Assembly (NCBI RefSeq): GCF_004339465.1
Contig: NZ_SMFY01000001.1
Coordinates: forward strand, 1,612,001 to 1,676,000
Source of the DNA: Ancylobacter aquaticus
GTDB lineage: Bacteria; Pseudomonadota; Alphaproteobacteria; Rhizobiales; Xanthobacteraceae
Length of the DNA stretch: 64,000 nt
Direction: 5' to 3'
Notes under the pieces: generated by a model
The model's database searches: none
Told to the model about the DNA's origin: nothing
The model's input: only the letters and a program-made list of their open reading frames with translations
Made by a program: the position numbers and the translations under genes
In this document: piece after piece, positions 43,455 to 51,547 of the stretch
Position numbering within the stretch: the stretch's first letter is position 1
Layout: each line of letters opens with the position of its first letter

Positions 43455-44885
43455 ATGAATGAATTCGATACGGTCATCCGCGGTGGCACCGTCGTCACCG
43501 CTTCGGACACGGTGCGCGCCGATGTCGGCATCCGCGACGGGCGCATCGTGGCGGTGGCCGAGAGCCTGAGCGGCGGGGCGAGGGTGATCGACGCCTCGGG
43601 GCTGCTGGTGATGCCCGGCGGCATCGACAGCCACGTCCATCTCGCCCAGCCGGCATTTGGCGGCCCGGCCATGGCGGACGACTTCGAGAGCGGCACCCGC
43701 TCGGCCATTGCGGGCGGCAACACCACGGTGCTGCCCTTCGCGCTGCAGCCGCGCGGCGCCAGCCTGCGCGAGAGCGTGATGGACTATCACAAGGAAGCCG
43801 ACGGCAAGTGCTATTGCGACTACGGCTTCCACCTCATCATCTCCGACCCATCCGCCAGCGTGCTGGGGCAGGAACTGCCGGCGCTGGTGGGTGACGGCTA
43901 CACCTCGTTCAAGGTGTTCATGACCTATGACGATTTGGTGCTGAACGACCGCCAGCTGCTGGAAGTGTTCGACTGCGCGCGCGGCTGCGGCGCCCTCGTC
44001 ATGGTCCATTGCGAGGGCTATGACGCCATCCGTTTCATGACCCAGAAGCTGGAGGCGGCCGGCAAGACGGCGCCCTATTATCACGGCGTCTCCCGCCCGC
44101 AGTCGGTGGAGCGCGAGGCGACCCACCGCGCTATCAGCCATGCAGAGCTGACGGATGTGCCGATCATGGTGGTGCACGTCTCCGGGCGCGAGCCGATGGA
44201 GCAGATCCGCTGGGCGCAGCAGAAGGGCCTCAAGGTCTATGGCGAGACCTGCCCGCAATATGTCGCGCTCACCGCCGAGGACATGAAGGGCCTCAACATG
44301 GACGAGAGCGGCGGCAAATATGTCTGCTCGCCGCCCCCGCGCGACCATGCGAGCTGGGACGCCATCTGGGAGGGCATCCGCACCGGCGTGTTCCAGACCT
44401 TTTCCTCAGACCACTGCGCCTTCTTCTACGAGGGCGAGATGGGCAAGCTGAACCCGAAGGCGCGCACCTCCTTCCGCTGGGTGCCGAACGGCATTCCCGG
44501 CGTCGAGACGCGGCTGCAGATCCTGTTCACCAAGGGCGTGGTGGAGGGGCGCATCACGCTCAACGAGTTTGTCGCGCTCACCTCGACCAACCATGCCAAG
44601 ATTTACGGCCTGTACCCCAAGAAGGGCTCCATCGCCCCCGGCTTCGACGCCGACATCGTGCTGTGGGACCCCAATCGCAAGGAAACCATCCGCCAGGAAC
44701 TGATGCACCACGGTGCCGACTACACCCCCTATGAGGGCATGGAAGTCACCGGCTGGCCTGTCATGACGCTGCTGCGCGGCAAGGTGATGGTGGAAGACGG
44801 GCAGATCGTCGGAGAGCCCGGCGACGGCGGTTTCCTCAAGCGCGAGCTTTCGCCATACGCTGTGCCGGCAGGCGGCGTGTCGTGA
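43455..44885 (+). CDS. Dihydropyrimidinase (D-hydantoinase)
   Basis: 476-residue cyclic amidohydrolase. Binuclear metal ligands are complete: H60 and H62 (DSHVHL), the carbamylated lysine K153 (SFKVFMTY), H185 (MVHCEG), H241 (VVHVSG) and D319 (FSSDHCAF). The substrate loop contains CSPPPRD. It hydrolyses dihydrouracil/dihydrothymine or 5-substituted hydantoins. The start is the ATG after GAGG. The stop overlaps the ureidoglycolate-lyase-like gene, pointing to joint degradation of cyclic ureides. Confidence 0.93.
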   Translation: MNEFDTVIRGGTVVTASDTVRADVGIRDGRIVAVAESLSGGARVIDASGLLVMPGGIDSHVHLAQPAFGGPAMADDFESGTRSAIAGGNTTVLPFALQPRGASLRESVMDYHKEADGKCYCDYGFHLIISDPSASVLGQELPALVGDGYTSFKVFMTYDDLVLNDRQLLEVFDCARGCGALVMVHCEGYDAIRFMTQKLEAAGKTAPYYHGVSRPQSVEREATHRAISHAELTDVPIMVVHVSGREPMEQIRWAQQKGLKVYGETCPQYVALTAEDMKGLNMDESGGKYVCSPPPRDHASWDAIWEGIRTGVFQTFSSDHCAFFYEGEMGKLNPKARTSFRWVPNGIPGVETRLQILFTKGVVEGRITLNEFVALTSTNHAKIYGLYPKKGSIAPGFDADIVLWDPNRKETIRQELMHHGADYTPYEGMEVTGWPVMTLLRGKVMVEDGQIVGEPGDGGFLKRELSPYAVPAGGVS

Positions 44886-45409
44886 ACGGCGCGGGCGGGT
44901 CGGCGCGGGAGCTGGAAGTGCTCCCGATGCCCGCAACGGCGGAGGGCTTTGACCCCTACGGCCAGTTGGTGGACGCGGGGGCCGCCGCGCCGATATTGGT
45001 GAATGCGGGCACGGCACGCCGCCACGACATCGTCGAGATCGAGCGGGATCACCGGCCCGGAAGCCGGCTGGTCGCCTCGCTGTTCGAGACCACACCGCAG
45101 GCGCTGCCGCTGGTGGTGCGGCTGATGGAGCGCCATGCCTTCTCGCAGCAGGCGATCATCTCCCTACATTCGGAGGATTTCATCCTCGCCGTCTGCCTCG
45201 ATGACGGACGGGGGCGTCCCGATCTCAGCACCCTGCGGGCGTTCCATTTTCCCGGCGGGGGCGGCGTCGTCTACCGGCGCGGGGTCTGGCACACGCCGAT
45301 CATCGGGCTCGGCGGAGCCGGGCGGTTCTTCGTGCAGTCCTGGCAGGCTGGCACGCGCGAGGATTGCGAGGAGCAACTCGTCGCCCCGTTCGTCATCCGG
45401 GCCGGCTGA
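44882..45409 (+). CDS. allA: Ureidoglycolate lyase (AllA family)
   Basis: 175 residues of the ureidoglycolate lyase cupin family. Marks include RPGSRLVASLFET, ERHAFSQQAIISL (the conserved ERH..SQ site) and YRRGVWHTPIIGL (the W-H metal/substrate motif). It begins with GTG inside the dihydropyrimidinase stop (GTGA). Family reaction: (S)-ureidoglycolate to glyoxylate and urea. Next to a dihydropyrimidinase, a related carbamoyl substrate is also possible. Confidence 0.85.
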   Translation: MNGAGGSARELEVLPMPATAEGFDPYGQLVDAGAAAPILVNAGTARRHDIVEIERDHRPGSRLVASLFETTPQALPLVVRLMERHAFSQQAIISLHSEDFILAVCLDDGRGRPDLSTLRAFHFPGGGGVVYRRGVWHTPIIGLGGAGRFFVQSWQAGTREDCEEQLVAPFVIRAG

Positions 45410-45425
45410 CGGCGCCCGGGAGCGG

Positions 45426-45450
45426 GGAACGCTAACCAGCGGCGGGCGTT
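45426..45450 (+). promoter_or_regulatory. General stress (EcfG-type) promoter for the DUF883-like gene
   Basis: GGAAC (45426-45430), 16-nt spacer, CGTT (45447-45450), 32 bp before the start codon. Exact consensus match. Confidence 0.75.
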
Positions 45451-45482
45451 ATCCCGGCAGCCACTGTCAGGAGGACCCCCCG

Positions 45483-45779
45483 ATGGCCGACGCCAACAAG
45501 ATCAACGAGAATCTGCCTTCCAGCGCCGATCAGCTCATGCGCGAAACCGGCCGCAACGTCTCCGCCGCCACCGATGCCGTACGCGACGGTGTCAGCGACG
45601 CCGCCGACCGTGCCTCGAACCTCTACGCGACGGGGGCCGACCGTGCGTCGGAACTCTATGCGGCGGGGAACGCGGCTGTGGCCAACCGGATCGACGTGCT
45701 GCCCGGCATGGTGACGGCGGCGCTGGCGGGCGTCGTGGTGGGCTATTTCATCGGCCGCGATCGCCAGTCCAACTGGTAG
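45483..45779 (+). CDS. DUF883-like small membrane-anchored stress protein
   Basis: 98 residues. An amphipathic helical N-terminal part contains an internal repeat (DRASNLYATGA then DRASELYAAG) typical of membrane-surface or LEA-like helices. One C-terminal hydrophobic helix follows, ending YFIGRDRQSNW, as in ElaB/YqjD/DUF883 proteins. The start follows CAGGAGGA. It has its own EcfG-type promoter and terminator. Function unknown; E. coli relatives bind ribosomes or protect the membrane in stationary phase. Confidence 0.82.
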   Translation: MADANKINENLPSSADQLMRETGRNVSAATDAVRDGVSDAADRASNLYATGADRASELYAAGNAAVANRIDVLPGMVTAALAGVVVGYFIGRDRQSNW

Positions 45780-45822
45780 GCGGCCCGGCTCAGGCCGGAT
45801 GAGGCTGGCCCCTCGGGGTCTG

Positions 45823-45857
45823 AAGGGGGCAGGGGCATTCGTTCCTGTCCCCTTTTT
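45823..45857 (+). terminator. Intrinsic terminator after the DUF883-like gene
   Basis: AAGGGGGCAGG (45823-45833) pairs with CCTGTCCCCTT (45844-45854) with one G-U pair and a 10-nt loop, ending in T5. Confidence 0.85.
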
Positions 45858-45909
45858 CAGGTCGAACCGGCCGGAACCGCATGGCGGCCCGGCCGGCCAT
45901 CATGGCTCG

Positions 45910-47397
45910 TCAGGTCCGGGCCCGCGACCTCTTCAGCGCGCCGTAGACGGGCAAGGCGAGCGAGAACAGGACCACCACCAGCAGCACGGCGGAGATCGGG
46001 CGCTCGACGAAGATCGACAGGCTGCCGAAGGACAGCAGCAGCGACTGGCGCAGCGACATTTCCAGCATCGGCGCGAGCACCAGGGCGAGCACCAGCGGCG
46101 GCCGGGGAATGTCGAACTTGATCATCAGCCAGCCCAGCACGCCGAACACGATGCACATCCACACCGTGCCCAGATCCAGCGTTGCGGCATAGGCGCCGAC
46201 GAGCGACAGCGCGAGAATGCCGGGGGCGAGATACACATAGGGCACCCGCAGCAGTGCCGCGAACAGCGGGGCCAGCGGCAGGTTGATGATCAGCAGGAAC
46301 AGGTTGCCGACGAACATCGAGGCGATCAGCCCCCAGACCAGGGTCGATTCCTGCTGCATCAGCATCGGGCCGGGGCGGACGCCGTGCAGGATGAGCGCCG
46401 CCAGCAGCACCGCCGTCGAGGCCGAGCCGGGAATGCCAAGCGCCAGCATCGGGATCATCGCGCCGTGCGAGGCGGAATTGTTCGCCGCCTCGGCCGCCGC
46501 CACGCCGTCCAGCGCCCCCTTGCCGAACCGCTCGGGATGCGGGCTGAACTTGCGCTCGGTGAGATAGGCGAGCAGCGAGGCCACCGAGGCTCCCGCCCCC
46601 GGCATGATGCCGACGAACAGGCCGATGATGCCGCCGCGCAGAATGGCAGCGCGGGTCGCCACCCAGTCGCTCATCTTCGGCAGCATGTCGCGGAAGCGGG
46701 TGCGGATGGGCTCCATCGCATGCGAGCGTTCCAGCGAGGCCAGCACTTCGCCAATGCCGAAAATGCCGATAGCGACGGGAATGAAGTCGATCCCCTCGAA
46801 CAGGGCGGGCTGACCGAAGGTCAGGCGCGGCGCCCCCGTCAGCGGATCGGCGCCCACCAGCGCGATCATCAGCCCGAGCACGCCGGCCATGAGGGCGCGC
46901 ACCGGCGAGGCGCCGAGGCTGGCCGTCGCGGTCACGCCGAGCAGGGCGAGCAGGAAATACTCCGGCGCATTGAACCGCAGGGCAAAATCACTGAGCGTCG
47001 GGGTGATGAAGGTGACGGCGATGACGGCGCCGATGCCGGCAATGAAGGAGCCTATCGCCGCGATCGACAGGGCCGTTCCAGCACGGCCCTCGCGCGCCAG
47101 TTTGTGTCCGTCGACCGCCGTCATGACGCCCGAGGCCTCGCCCGGCACGTTGATGAGGACGGAGGTCAGCGTGCCGCCATACTGGCCGCCATACATGATG
47201 CCGGCCAGCATCATGATGGCGATCGCCGGATCGAGGCCGAAGGTGAGAGGCAGCAGGAGAGCCATGCCCGCCGCCGGGCCGATGCCCGGCAACGCGCCGA
47301 CGATCTGGCCGATCAGCACGCCGAGAAAGACGAATCCGAGGCCCGCGGGTGTCAGAACGGTCGCGAAACCCTGGCCGAGCAATTCGAGGATTGACAT
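45910..47397 (-). CDS. tctA: Tripartite tricarboxylate transporter large permease TctA (second system)
   Basis: 495 residues, 11-12 membrane segments. Family signatures: GLGFVFLGVLIGQIVGALPGIGPAAGMALL at the N-terminus (in parts GVLIGQIVGALPGIGP) and GGIIGLFVGIMPGAGASVASLLAY near 235. It belongs to the more common TctA subgroup with MYGGQYGGTLTSVLINVPGE near 77, unlike the first copy at 3.4 kb (GAGFGGSVPAILMNIPG), so the two systems are not a recent duplication. Last gene of a minus-strand operon. Confidence 0.95.
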   Translation of the reverse strand: MSILELLGQGFATVLTPAGLGFVFLGVLIGQIVGALPGIGPAAGMALLLPLTFGLDPAIAIMMLAGIMYGGQYGGTLTSVLINVPGEASGVMTAVDGHKLAREGRAGTALSIAAIGSFIAGIGAVIAVTFITPTLSDFALRFNAPEYFLLALLGVTATASLGASPVRALMAGVLGLMIALVGADPLTGAPRLTFGQPALFEGIDFIPVAIGIFGIGEVLASLERSHAMEPIRTRFRDMLPKMSDWVATRAAILRGGIIGLFVGIMPGAGASVASLLAYLTERKFSPHPERFGKGALDGVAAAEAANNSASHGAMIPMLALGIPGSASTAVLLAALILHGVRPGPMLMQQESTLVWGLIASMFVGNLFLLIINLPLAPLFAALLRVPYVYLAPGILALSLVGAYAATLDLGTVWMCIVFGVLGWLMIKFDIPRPPLVLALVLAPMLEMSLRQSLLLSFGSLSIFVERPISAVLLVVVLFSLALPVYGALKRSRART

Positions 47398-47409
47398 GGT
47401 TCGCGGTTC

Positions 47410-47862
47410 TCAAAAAGGGAAGGCGATCGCCGGCAGGGAAACACCCAGCCAACGCACGAAGACAAGCTCGACGCCGACGGCCACGCCGACGGCGGTGAGA
47501 AGGCTGGGCACCAGCTTCTGCCGCAGCACGAGCGTCAGCATGAAGCCGATGAACAGGGCGACGGCGGGCACCATGCCGACGATCGGCGTGACCAGACCCA
47601 TGCCGACCATGGCCGCCAGGGTCGCCCCGACACGCAGGAAGCCGGCCCCGTCGGGAAAATCGAGATCGCCGAGGGAGTGGCCGCGAAACTGCTCGACGAG
47701 CAGAATCACGGCCAGCACCGCCCCCGCAGCGGCAAGCCAGACGGGAAAGAACGCGGGTCCAGGCGTCACGCCGTCCCAATAGCGCAGGCCCATCGTTCCA
47801 AGGCCGACGAGCAGGGACAGCCCGATCATGAACAGAGCGGGAAGTGCCGCGAGAAGTCTCAT
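47410..47862 (-). CDS. tctB: Tripartite tricarboxylate transporter small subunit TctB (second system)
   Basis: 150 residues with four hydrophobic segments, the TctB size. The N-terminal GLRYWDGVTPGPAFFPVWLAAAGAVLAVI (in parts: YWDGVTPGPAFFP) matches the PGPGFFP motif common in TctB. Lies 12 bp before tctA and 16 bp after tctC. Confidence 0.88.
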   Translation of the reverse strand: MRLLAALPALFMIGLSLLVGLGTMGLRYWDGVTPGPAFFPVWLAAAGAVLAVILLVEQFRGHSLGDLDFPDGAGFLRVGATLAAMVGMGLVTPIVGMVPAVALFIGFMLTLVLRQKLVPSLLTAVGVAVGVELVFVRWLGVSLPAIAFPF

Positions 47863-47878
47863 CGTCTGGCTCCGCCGG

Positions 47879-48874
47879 TCAGTTCTTCGCGAGGCCGACG
47901 CTCGTCAGGAGACGTCGGAACGTATCCTGCTCGCGCTTGAAATAGGCCCCGGCGTCATCCAGCCCGTAGAAGGTGGAAAGCTGGAGGTTTCTGGCGATGG
48001 TGTCCTTCCAGGCCTGGGTCTCGGAGGCCTTCTGGAACTTGTCCGCCCACCAGGCCGCGACGGCGGGATCGAGGCCCGGAGGACCGGCAACGCCCCAGAA
48101 CTGCAGGTAGACGACGTCGACGCCCTGTTCCTTCGCCGTCGGCACGTCCTTGTAGCCGGGCTCGGTGCGGCGCTTTTCCGAAAGGATGGCCAGCGGCTTG
48201 GCCTTGCCGGATTCGATGAGGCTCAGGCCCTCGGCGAGCGTGGCGAAATGGCCTTCGACATTGCCGCCGAGGAAGGTGGCCTGCGCGGCCGAACCGCTTT
48301 CATGGGGGATATAGGTCAGCTTGATGTCGGCGGCCTGCTCGACCAGCGCGGTGGCGAGATGGTCATTGCCGCCCGAGGCGCCGCCGGCGATGCGGACGCG
48401 GCCGGGTTGCTCCTTGGCGGCGGCGACGAACTCCTCAAGCGTGTTGAATTTGCCGTCCGGATTGGTCAGCAGCACCAGTTCCGACTGCACGAAGCCGGCA
48501 ATCGGCGTCACCTGGTCGATCACCGAGGGCGTGCCCTGGACGATCGGCGTGGTGAACACCGGCGAGGCCAGGGTGAGGAGAACGTTCTCGTCGCCCTTCT
48601 TGCCGAGGACATAGTTATAGGCGTTGGAATGGCCGCCGCCGGTCCGGTTCTGAACCACGATGGGGTTCTCCACCAGCCCGTCATTCATGATCTTGGCCAT
48701 GGTCCGCATGATGACGTCAGGCGATCCGCCGGCGCCGGAGCCGACGGTGATCTCGATCGGCCCCTTGGGCGCGCGCATTTCGGTCTGCGCCAGCGCCGGC
48801 ACGGTGGCGGCCATGGTCCAGGAAAGCGCGCATGTAAACGCCAGCGCACCGGCGTTCCTTATCCTCGTGGTCAT
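47879..48874 (-). CDS. tctC: Tripartite tricarboxylate transporter substrate-binding protein TctC (second system)
   Basis: 331 residues. The start is the ATG after GGGAGGAC; the long upstream in-frame extension is rejected. The signal peptide ends VPALA before QTEMRAPKGPIEITVGSGAGGSPD. It lacks the usual P-x-RPI opening of Bug proteins but keeps VVQNRTGGGHSNAY and GGASGGNDH ligand loops. It is adjacent to a decarboxylase-like protein, so the ligand may be an aromatic or dicarboxylic acid. Confidence 0.9.
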   Translation of the reverse strand: MTTRIRNAGALAFTCALSWTMAATVPALAQTEMRAPKGPIEITVGSGAGGSPDVIMRTMAKIMNDGLVENPIVVQNRTGGGHSNAYNYVLGKKGDENVLLTLASPVFTTPIVQGTPSVIDQVTPIAGFVQSELVLLTNPDGKFNTLEEFVAAAKEQPGRVRIAGGASGGNDHLATALVEQAADIKLTYIPHESGSAAQATFLGGNVEGHFATLAEGLSLIESGKAKPLAILSEKRRTEPGYKDVPTAKEQGVDVVYLQFWGVAGPPGLDPAVAAWWADKFQKASETQAWKDTIARNLQLSTFYGLDDAGAYFKREQDTFRRLLTSVGLAKN

Positions 48875-48932
48875 GAAAGTCCTCCCGTTTGATCTGTTGT
48901 TGTTGGTCCAGTTCCACCGCCCCTGGCTTCGT

Positions 48933-49934
48933 TCAGGTCCAGAGTGTCGACGGGTGGAAAAGCTCTTCTGGCGAGACCTGCCGCAGAGCGAGGTGCTGCT
49001 CGCTGGAATAGCGGCAGGCGGCGGCGAGCTCGGTGCGCGCCGCCGTGAAGCCATAGGGCCAGTAGTCCTGCCCCATGGCGGCCAGGGTCGACTCCATGCT
49101 GGCATTCAGCCAGGGAAGCGTCAGCCGGTTCGCCGAGCCGAGCCAGATCTCCCGCAGCTTCTGCATCGCCAGATCGCGCGCGCTGCGGAAGGTGTCGAAC
49201 AGCAGCATCGGCAGATCGGGATGGCGCTCGACCAGCGAATTCCGCACCGCCAGCACATGCATGACCGGAAAGAACCCGGTCCGGGCGAAGTAAGCGCGCT
49301 CGGCGGCCTCGAAATCGGGGAAGACTCGCTCGATGCGCGGGTCGCCGTCGAGGAACGCCTTGGGCGGATTGGGCGCCAGCAGCCCGTCGACCGCCCCGGC
49401 AAGCAGAAGTTCCTGCAGCGTCTCGCCGTCGTTGATCGGCTGGATCGACAGGTCCGCCGGCGGCGTGAGGGCCAGGCGTTCGCGGCGCACCCCCTGGTCG
49501 AGCGCTCCGGTGCGCCAGGAGATAGCTTCGGCGCGCACGCCATACTCATCGTTGAGGATGCCGCGCATCCACAGCGCAGCCGTCATCTGGTATTCGGGAA
49601 CGCCGATGGCGCGGCCGGCGAAGTCCGCCGGGGTCTCGATGCCAGAACCCGCCCGCCTGAAGAAGCCGTTATGGCGGAAGGCGCGGGAGAGAAAAACCGG
49701 CACCGCCGTATAGTCGGGAGTGCCGCGTGAGACCTGCAGGATGTGGCTGGAAAGCGAGAGCTCGGTGATGTCGAAGCGCGCTTCCTGCACAGCGATCGGA
49801 AACAGCGCGCTCGTCGGCAGAACATGTATGTCGGTGGCGTAGCCGGGCAGGGCCAGCGTGCCGTCGATCAGCGCCTGAACGCGATCATGGTTCCAGAAGG
49901 CCATCGAAATAGTGGTCGGCGTACCCACGTCCAC
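48933..49934 (-). CDS. 4,5-dihydroxyphthalate decarboxylase-like protein (periplasmic-binding-protein fold)
   Basis: About 333 residues, the length of this family, with no signal peptide. Marks include the N-terminal NHDRVQALIDG, the ITELSLSSHIL stretch, PVFLSRAFRHNGFF, GVPEYQMTAALWMRGIL and GQDYWPYGF near the end. The family includes 4,5-dihydroxyphthalate decarboxylase, but many members have no assigned reaction. Starts are GTG at 49934 (GGGAGG only 3 nt away) or GTG at 49928 (9 nt). Encoded upstream of tctCBA in the same direction, so it may decarboxylate the imported acid. Confidence 0.82.
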   Translation of the reverse strand: MDVGTPTTISMAFWNHDRVQALIDGTLALPGYATDIHVLPTSALFPIAVQEARFDITELSLSSHILQVSRGTPDYTAVPVFLSRAFRHNGFFRRAGSGIETPADFAGRAIGVPEYQMTAALWMRGILNDEYGVRAEAISWRTGALDQGVRRERLALTPPADLSIQPINDGETLQELLLAGAVDGLLAPNPPKAFLDGDPRIERVFPDFEAAERAYFARTGFFPVMHVLAVRNSLVERHPDLPMLLFDTFRSARDLAMQKLREIWLGSANRLTLPWLNASMESTLAAMGQDYWPYGFTAARTELAAACRYSSEQHLALRQVSPEELFHPSTLWT

Positions 49935-50066
49935 GCTCCTCCCGCAAGGATGCTCTTTTTGCGCGTTTTTTGTCGTGCAGGCTCTGGCGGCCCGTGCTCG
50001 CGGCTGGTGATGGCGGACGCCGCCTCGGCGTCTCGGTCAATCAATTACAACCGATTTAGATTTGGT

Positions 50067-50093
50067 TTTATATTGGGCCTAACCCAACGTCAA
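50067..50093 (-). promoter_or_regulatory. Sigma-70-like promoter with internal dyad
   Basis: On the minus strand TTGACG (50093-50088), 15-nt spacer, TATAAA (50072-50067). The spacer is itself the inverted repeat TTGGG-TTAGG-CCCAA. It would start transcription about 125 nt before the decarboxylase-like gene. The spacer is shorter than the ideal 17, typical of activator-dependent promoters. Confidence 0.55.
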
Positions 50094-50199
50094 CAAAAGT
50101 CCACGGGATCGGCGGCCTCTGGGGAAGCTTGCGCAGCGCCCTTGGCAATCTCGTCGCGAAAGCGGGCGATTTCTCGCGGTGATGGGACAAGGGTTGTTC

Positions 50200-50219
50200 A
50201 ACCAATATCGATATTGGTT
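50200..50219. promoter_or_regulatory. Perfect 20-bp palindrome, possible operator
   Basis: AACCAATATCGATATTGGTT is fully self-complementary. It lies 99 bp after the LysR gene stop and about 107 bp upstream of the predicted -35. No T-run on either side, so an operator is more likely than a terminator. Confidence 0.6.
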
Positions 50220-50318
50220 TCTATGCTCGCGGTGTTGCGTCGCAGCCACGGCATTCGCTGCACGGTAGAATCCGCCGGATTCGCGACGTCAGCCCGGGAC
50301 GCCGAATGCGTTGAATGC

Positions 50319-51293
50319 CTACCTGCGTCCGCGTTCGAGCAGCGCTTCGAGCTGAAGTTCCGGATAGATCTGCGCGACGTGCCGGACATCCTCGTCGAGC
50401 CGCGCGATGATCCAGTCGCGAAGTTCCGCCACGATGGGCCGCAGCGGCTTGTCGCGCGAGCGCACGAACTGGCAGTGCCGACCCGTGGCCTTGACGGCAG
50501 GGCTTGCCGGAACCAGCGCTCTGGTCCGCAGCCAGTGGCAGGTGACGTTGAGCCAGCCGAGCGCGACGCCCTGGCCAAGCATCGCCGCCTGCACGACGAT
50601 CGCATAGTCGGAGAAGATCATTGAATTGGTCGCGGCGCCGGGATCGCCGGGAAAGAACACCTGCGACCAGTCCGGTTGCGTATCGCCAAAGGTGATCGGG
50701 CCTTCCGTCTCGACATCGGCAACGCGGTCGCGCGACCTGTCGCGGTAGCCCGGGCTGCAGATCGGCACGAGTATCTCGGGCATGATGTAGCTTGCCTCGT
50801 GCCGCTCGTCCGGCCCGTCGACGAAACGCATGCCGAGGTCGACATCGCTGACCGGCCCGGACAGTGCCGACATGATGAGTTGGAAACGCAGTTCGAGCGA
50901 CGGGAAGGCCCGCTTGATCTCCGCCATGTGCGGCATGATCCAGTGCGTGGTGAAGCCGGTGGAGACCGAGAGGGTAACGGTCTCGACACCCGTCCTGCGG
51001 TCCTCGATCTCGCGCAGGGCGTGCTCGAAGCCCGAGAAGCCGCGAGAGACGGCCTCATAGAGAATGCGCCCGGCCTCGGTCAGCGTCACGCCGCCGGCTG
51101 CGCGGTCGAACAGGTTGATGCCGAGATGGTCCTCCAACCGTCCCATCATCCGGCTCACGGCGGCGGGCGTCACGTTGAGTTCCTCGGCAGCGCGGGCAAA
51201 GTTGCCACAGCGCGCCGCGGCCTCGAACGTGAAGAAGCCATTCATCGACGGCAAGGCGAGGCGAAGCTTGCGCATTACATAATGTAATGCCAT
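50319..51293 (-). CDS. LysR-family transcriptional regulator (GcvA-like)
   Basis: 324 residues. The N-terminal winged helix LPSMNGFFTFEAAARCGNFARAAEELNVTPAAVSRMMGRLEDHLG (about 14-58; cited in parts: FARAAEELNVTPAAVSRM) is followed by a GcvA-type effector domain with DLGMRF. Starts at 51293 or 51275 are both possible; neither has a clear Shine-Dalgarno sequence. A 19-bp palindrome covers codons 2-8, suggesting autoregulation. It lies between the decarboxylase/tct operon and a divergent ABC/flavoenzyme operon and may control either. Confidence 0.9.
   Translation of the reverse strand: MALHYVMRKLRLALPSMNGFFTFEAAARCGNFARAAEELNVTPAAVSRMMGRLEDHLGINLFDRAAGGVTLTEAGRILYEAVSRGFSGFEHALREIEDRRTGVETVTLSVSTGFTTHWIMPHMAEIKRAFPSLELRFQLIMSALSGPVSDVDLGMRFVDGPDERHEASYIMPEILVPICSPGYRDRSRDRVADVETEGPITFGDTQPDWSQVFFPGDPGAATNSMIFSDYAIVVQAAMLGQGVALGWLNVTCHWLRTRALVPASPAVKATGRHCQFVRSRDKPLRPIVAELRDWIIARLDEDVRHVAQIYPELQLEALLERGRR
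51272..51290. promoter_or_regulatory. 19-bp palindrome over the LysR start (T-N11-A type)
   Basis: GCATTACAT (51272-51280) and ATGTAATGC (51282-51290) are perfect 9-bp arms around one base. The inner ATTACATAATGTAAT is a T-N11-A LysR box. It overlaps the first codons (or the start codon at 51275) of the LysR gene. Confidence 0.65.
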
Positions 51294-51303
51294 CCGGATT
51301 TTT

Positions 51304-51315
51304 ATTCAATTGAAT
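51304..51315. promoter_or_regulatory. 12-bp palindrome ATTCAATTGAAT
   Basis: Perfect dyad 11 bp upstream of the LysR ATG in the divergent region (51294-51547) before the ABC operon. It may be part of a promoter or a second regulator site. A related half-site ATGTAAC occurs near 51459. Confidence 0.4.
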
Positions 51316-51547
51316 GTCCCGGCGATCATTGGTTTCCTGCTGTCATGAACGGCGGGGATTGACCCCGAAAGCGCAGAGTTCGGGAGGTAGAGCCGCGCTG
51401 CGGTCCGGGCGCGGCAGGAGCCGCCCAGCGCACGCGACCGCGTCCATTGTGCATACGATGTAACGTTCCGCCGTAGCTTTCCTGAGGAGGCCTCATGGCG
51501 AAGGGGATTTGTCGCACATCGGCCCCGGGGTCGAACCGGGGGACAGC

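Larger units (their letters stand above)
49935..50318. other. Intergenic region upstream of the decarboxylase-like/tct operon
   Basis: About 384 bp, AT-richer than its surroundings (50035-50100 and 50190-50225). It holds a good minus-strand promoter at 50067-50093 and a perfect 20-bp palindrome at 50200-50219. No gene recognised. Confidence 0.65.
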
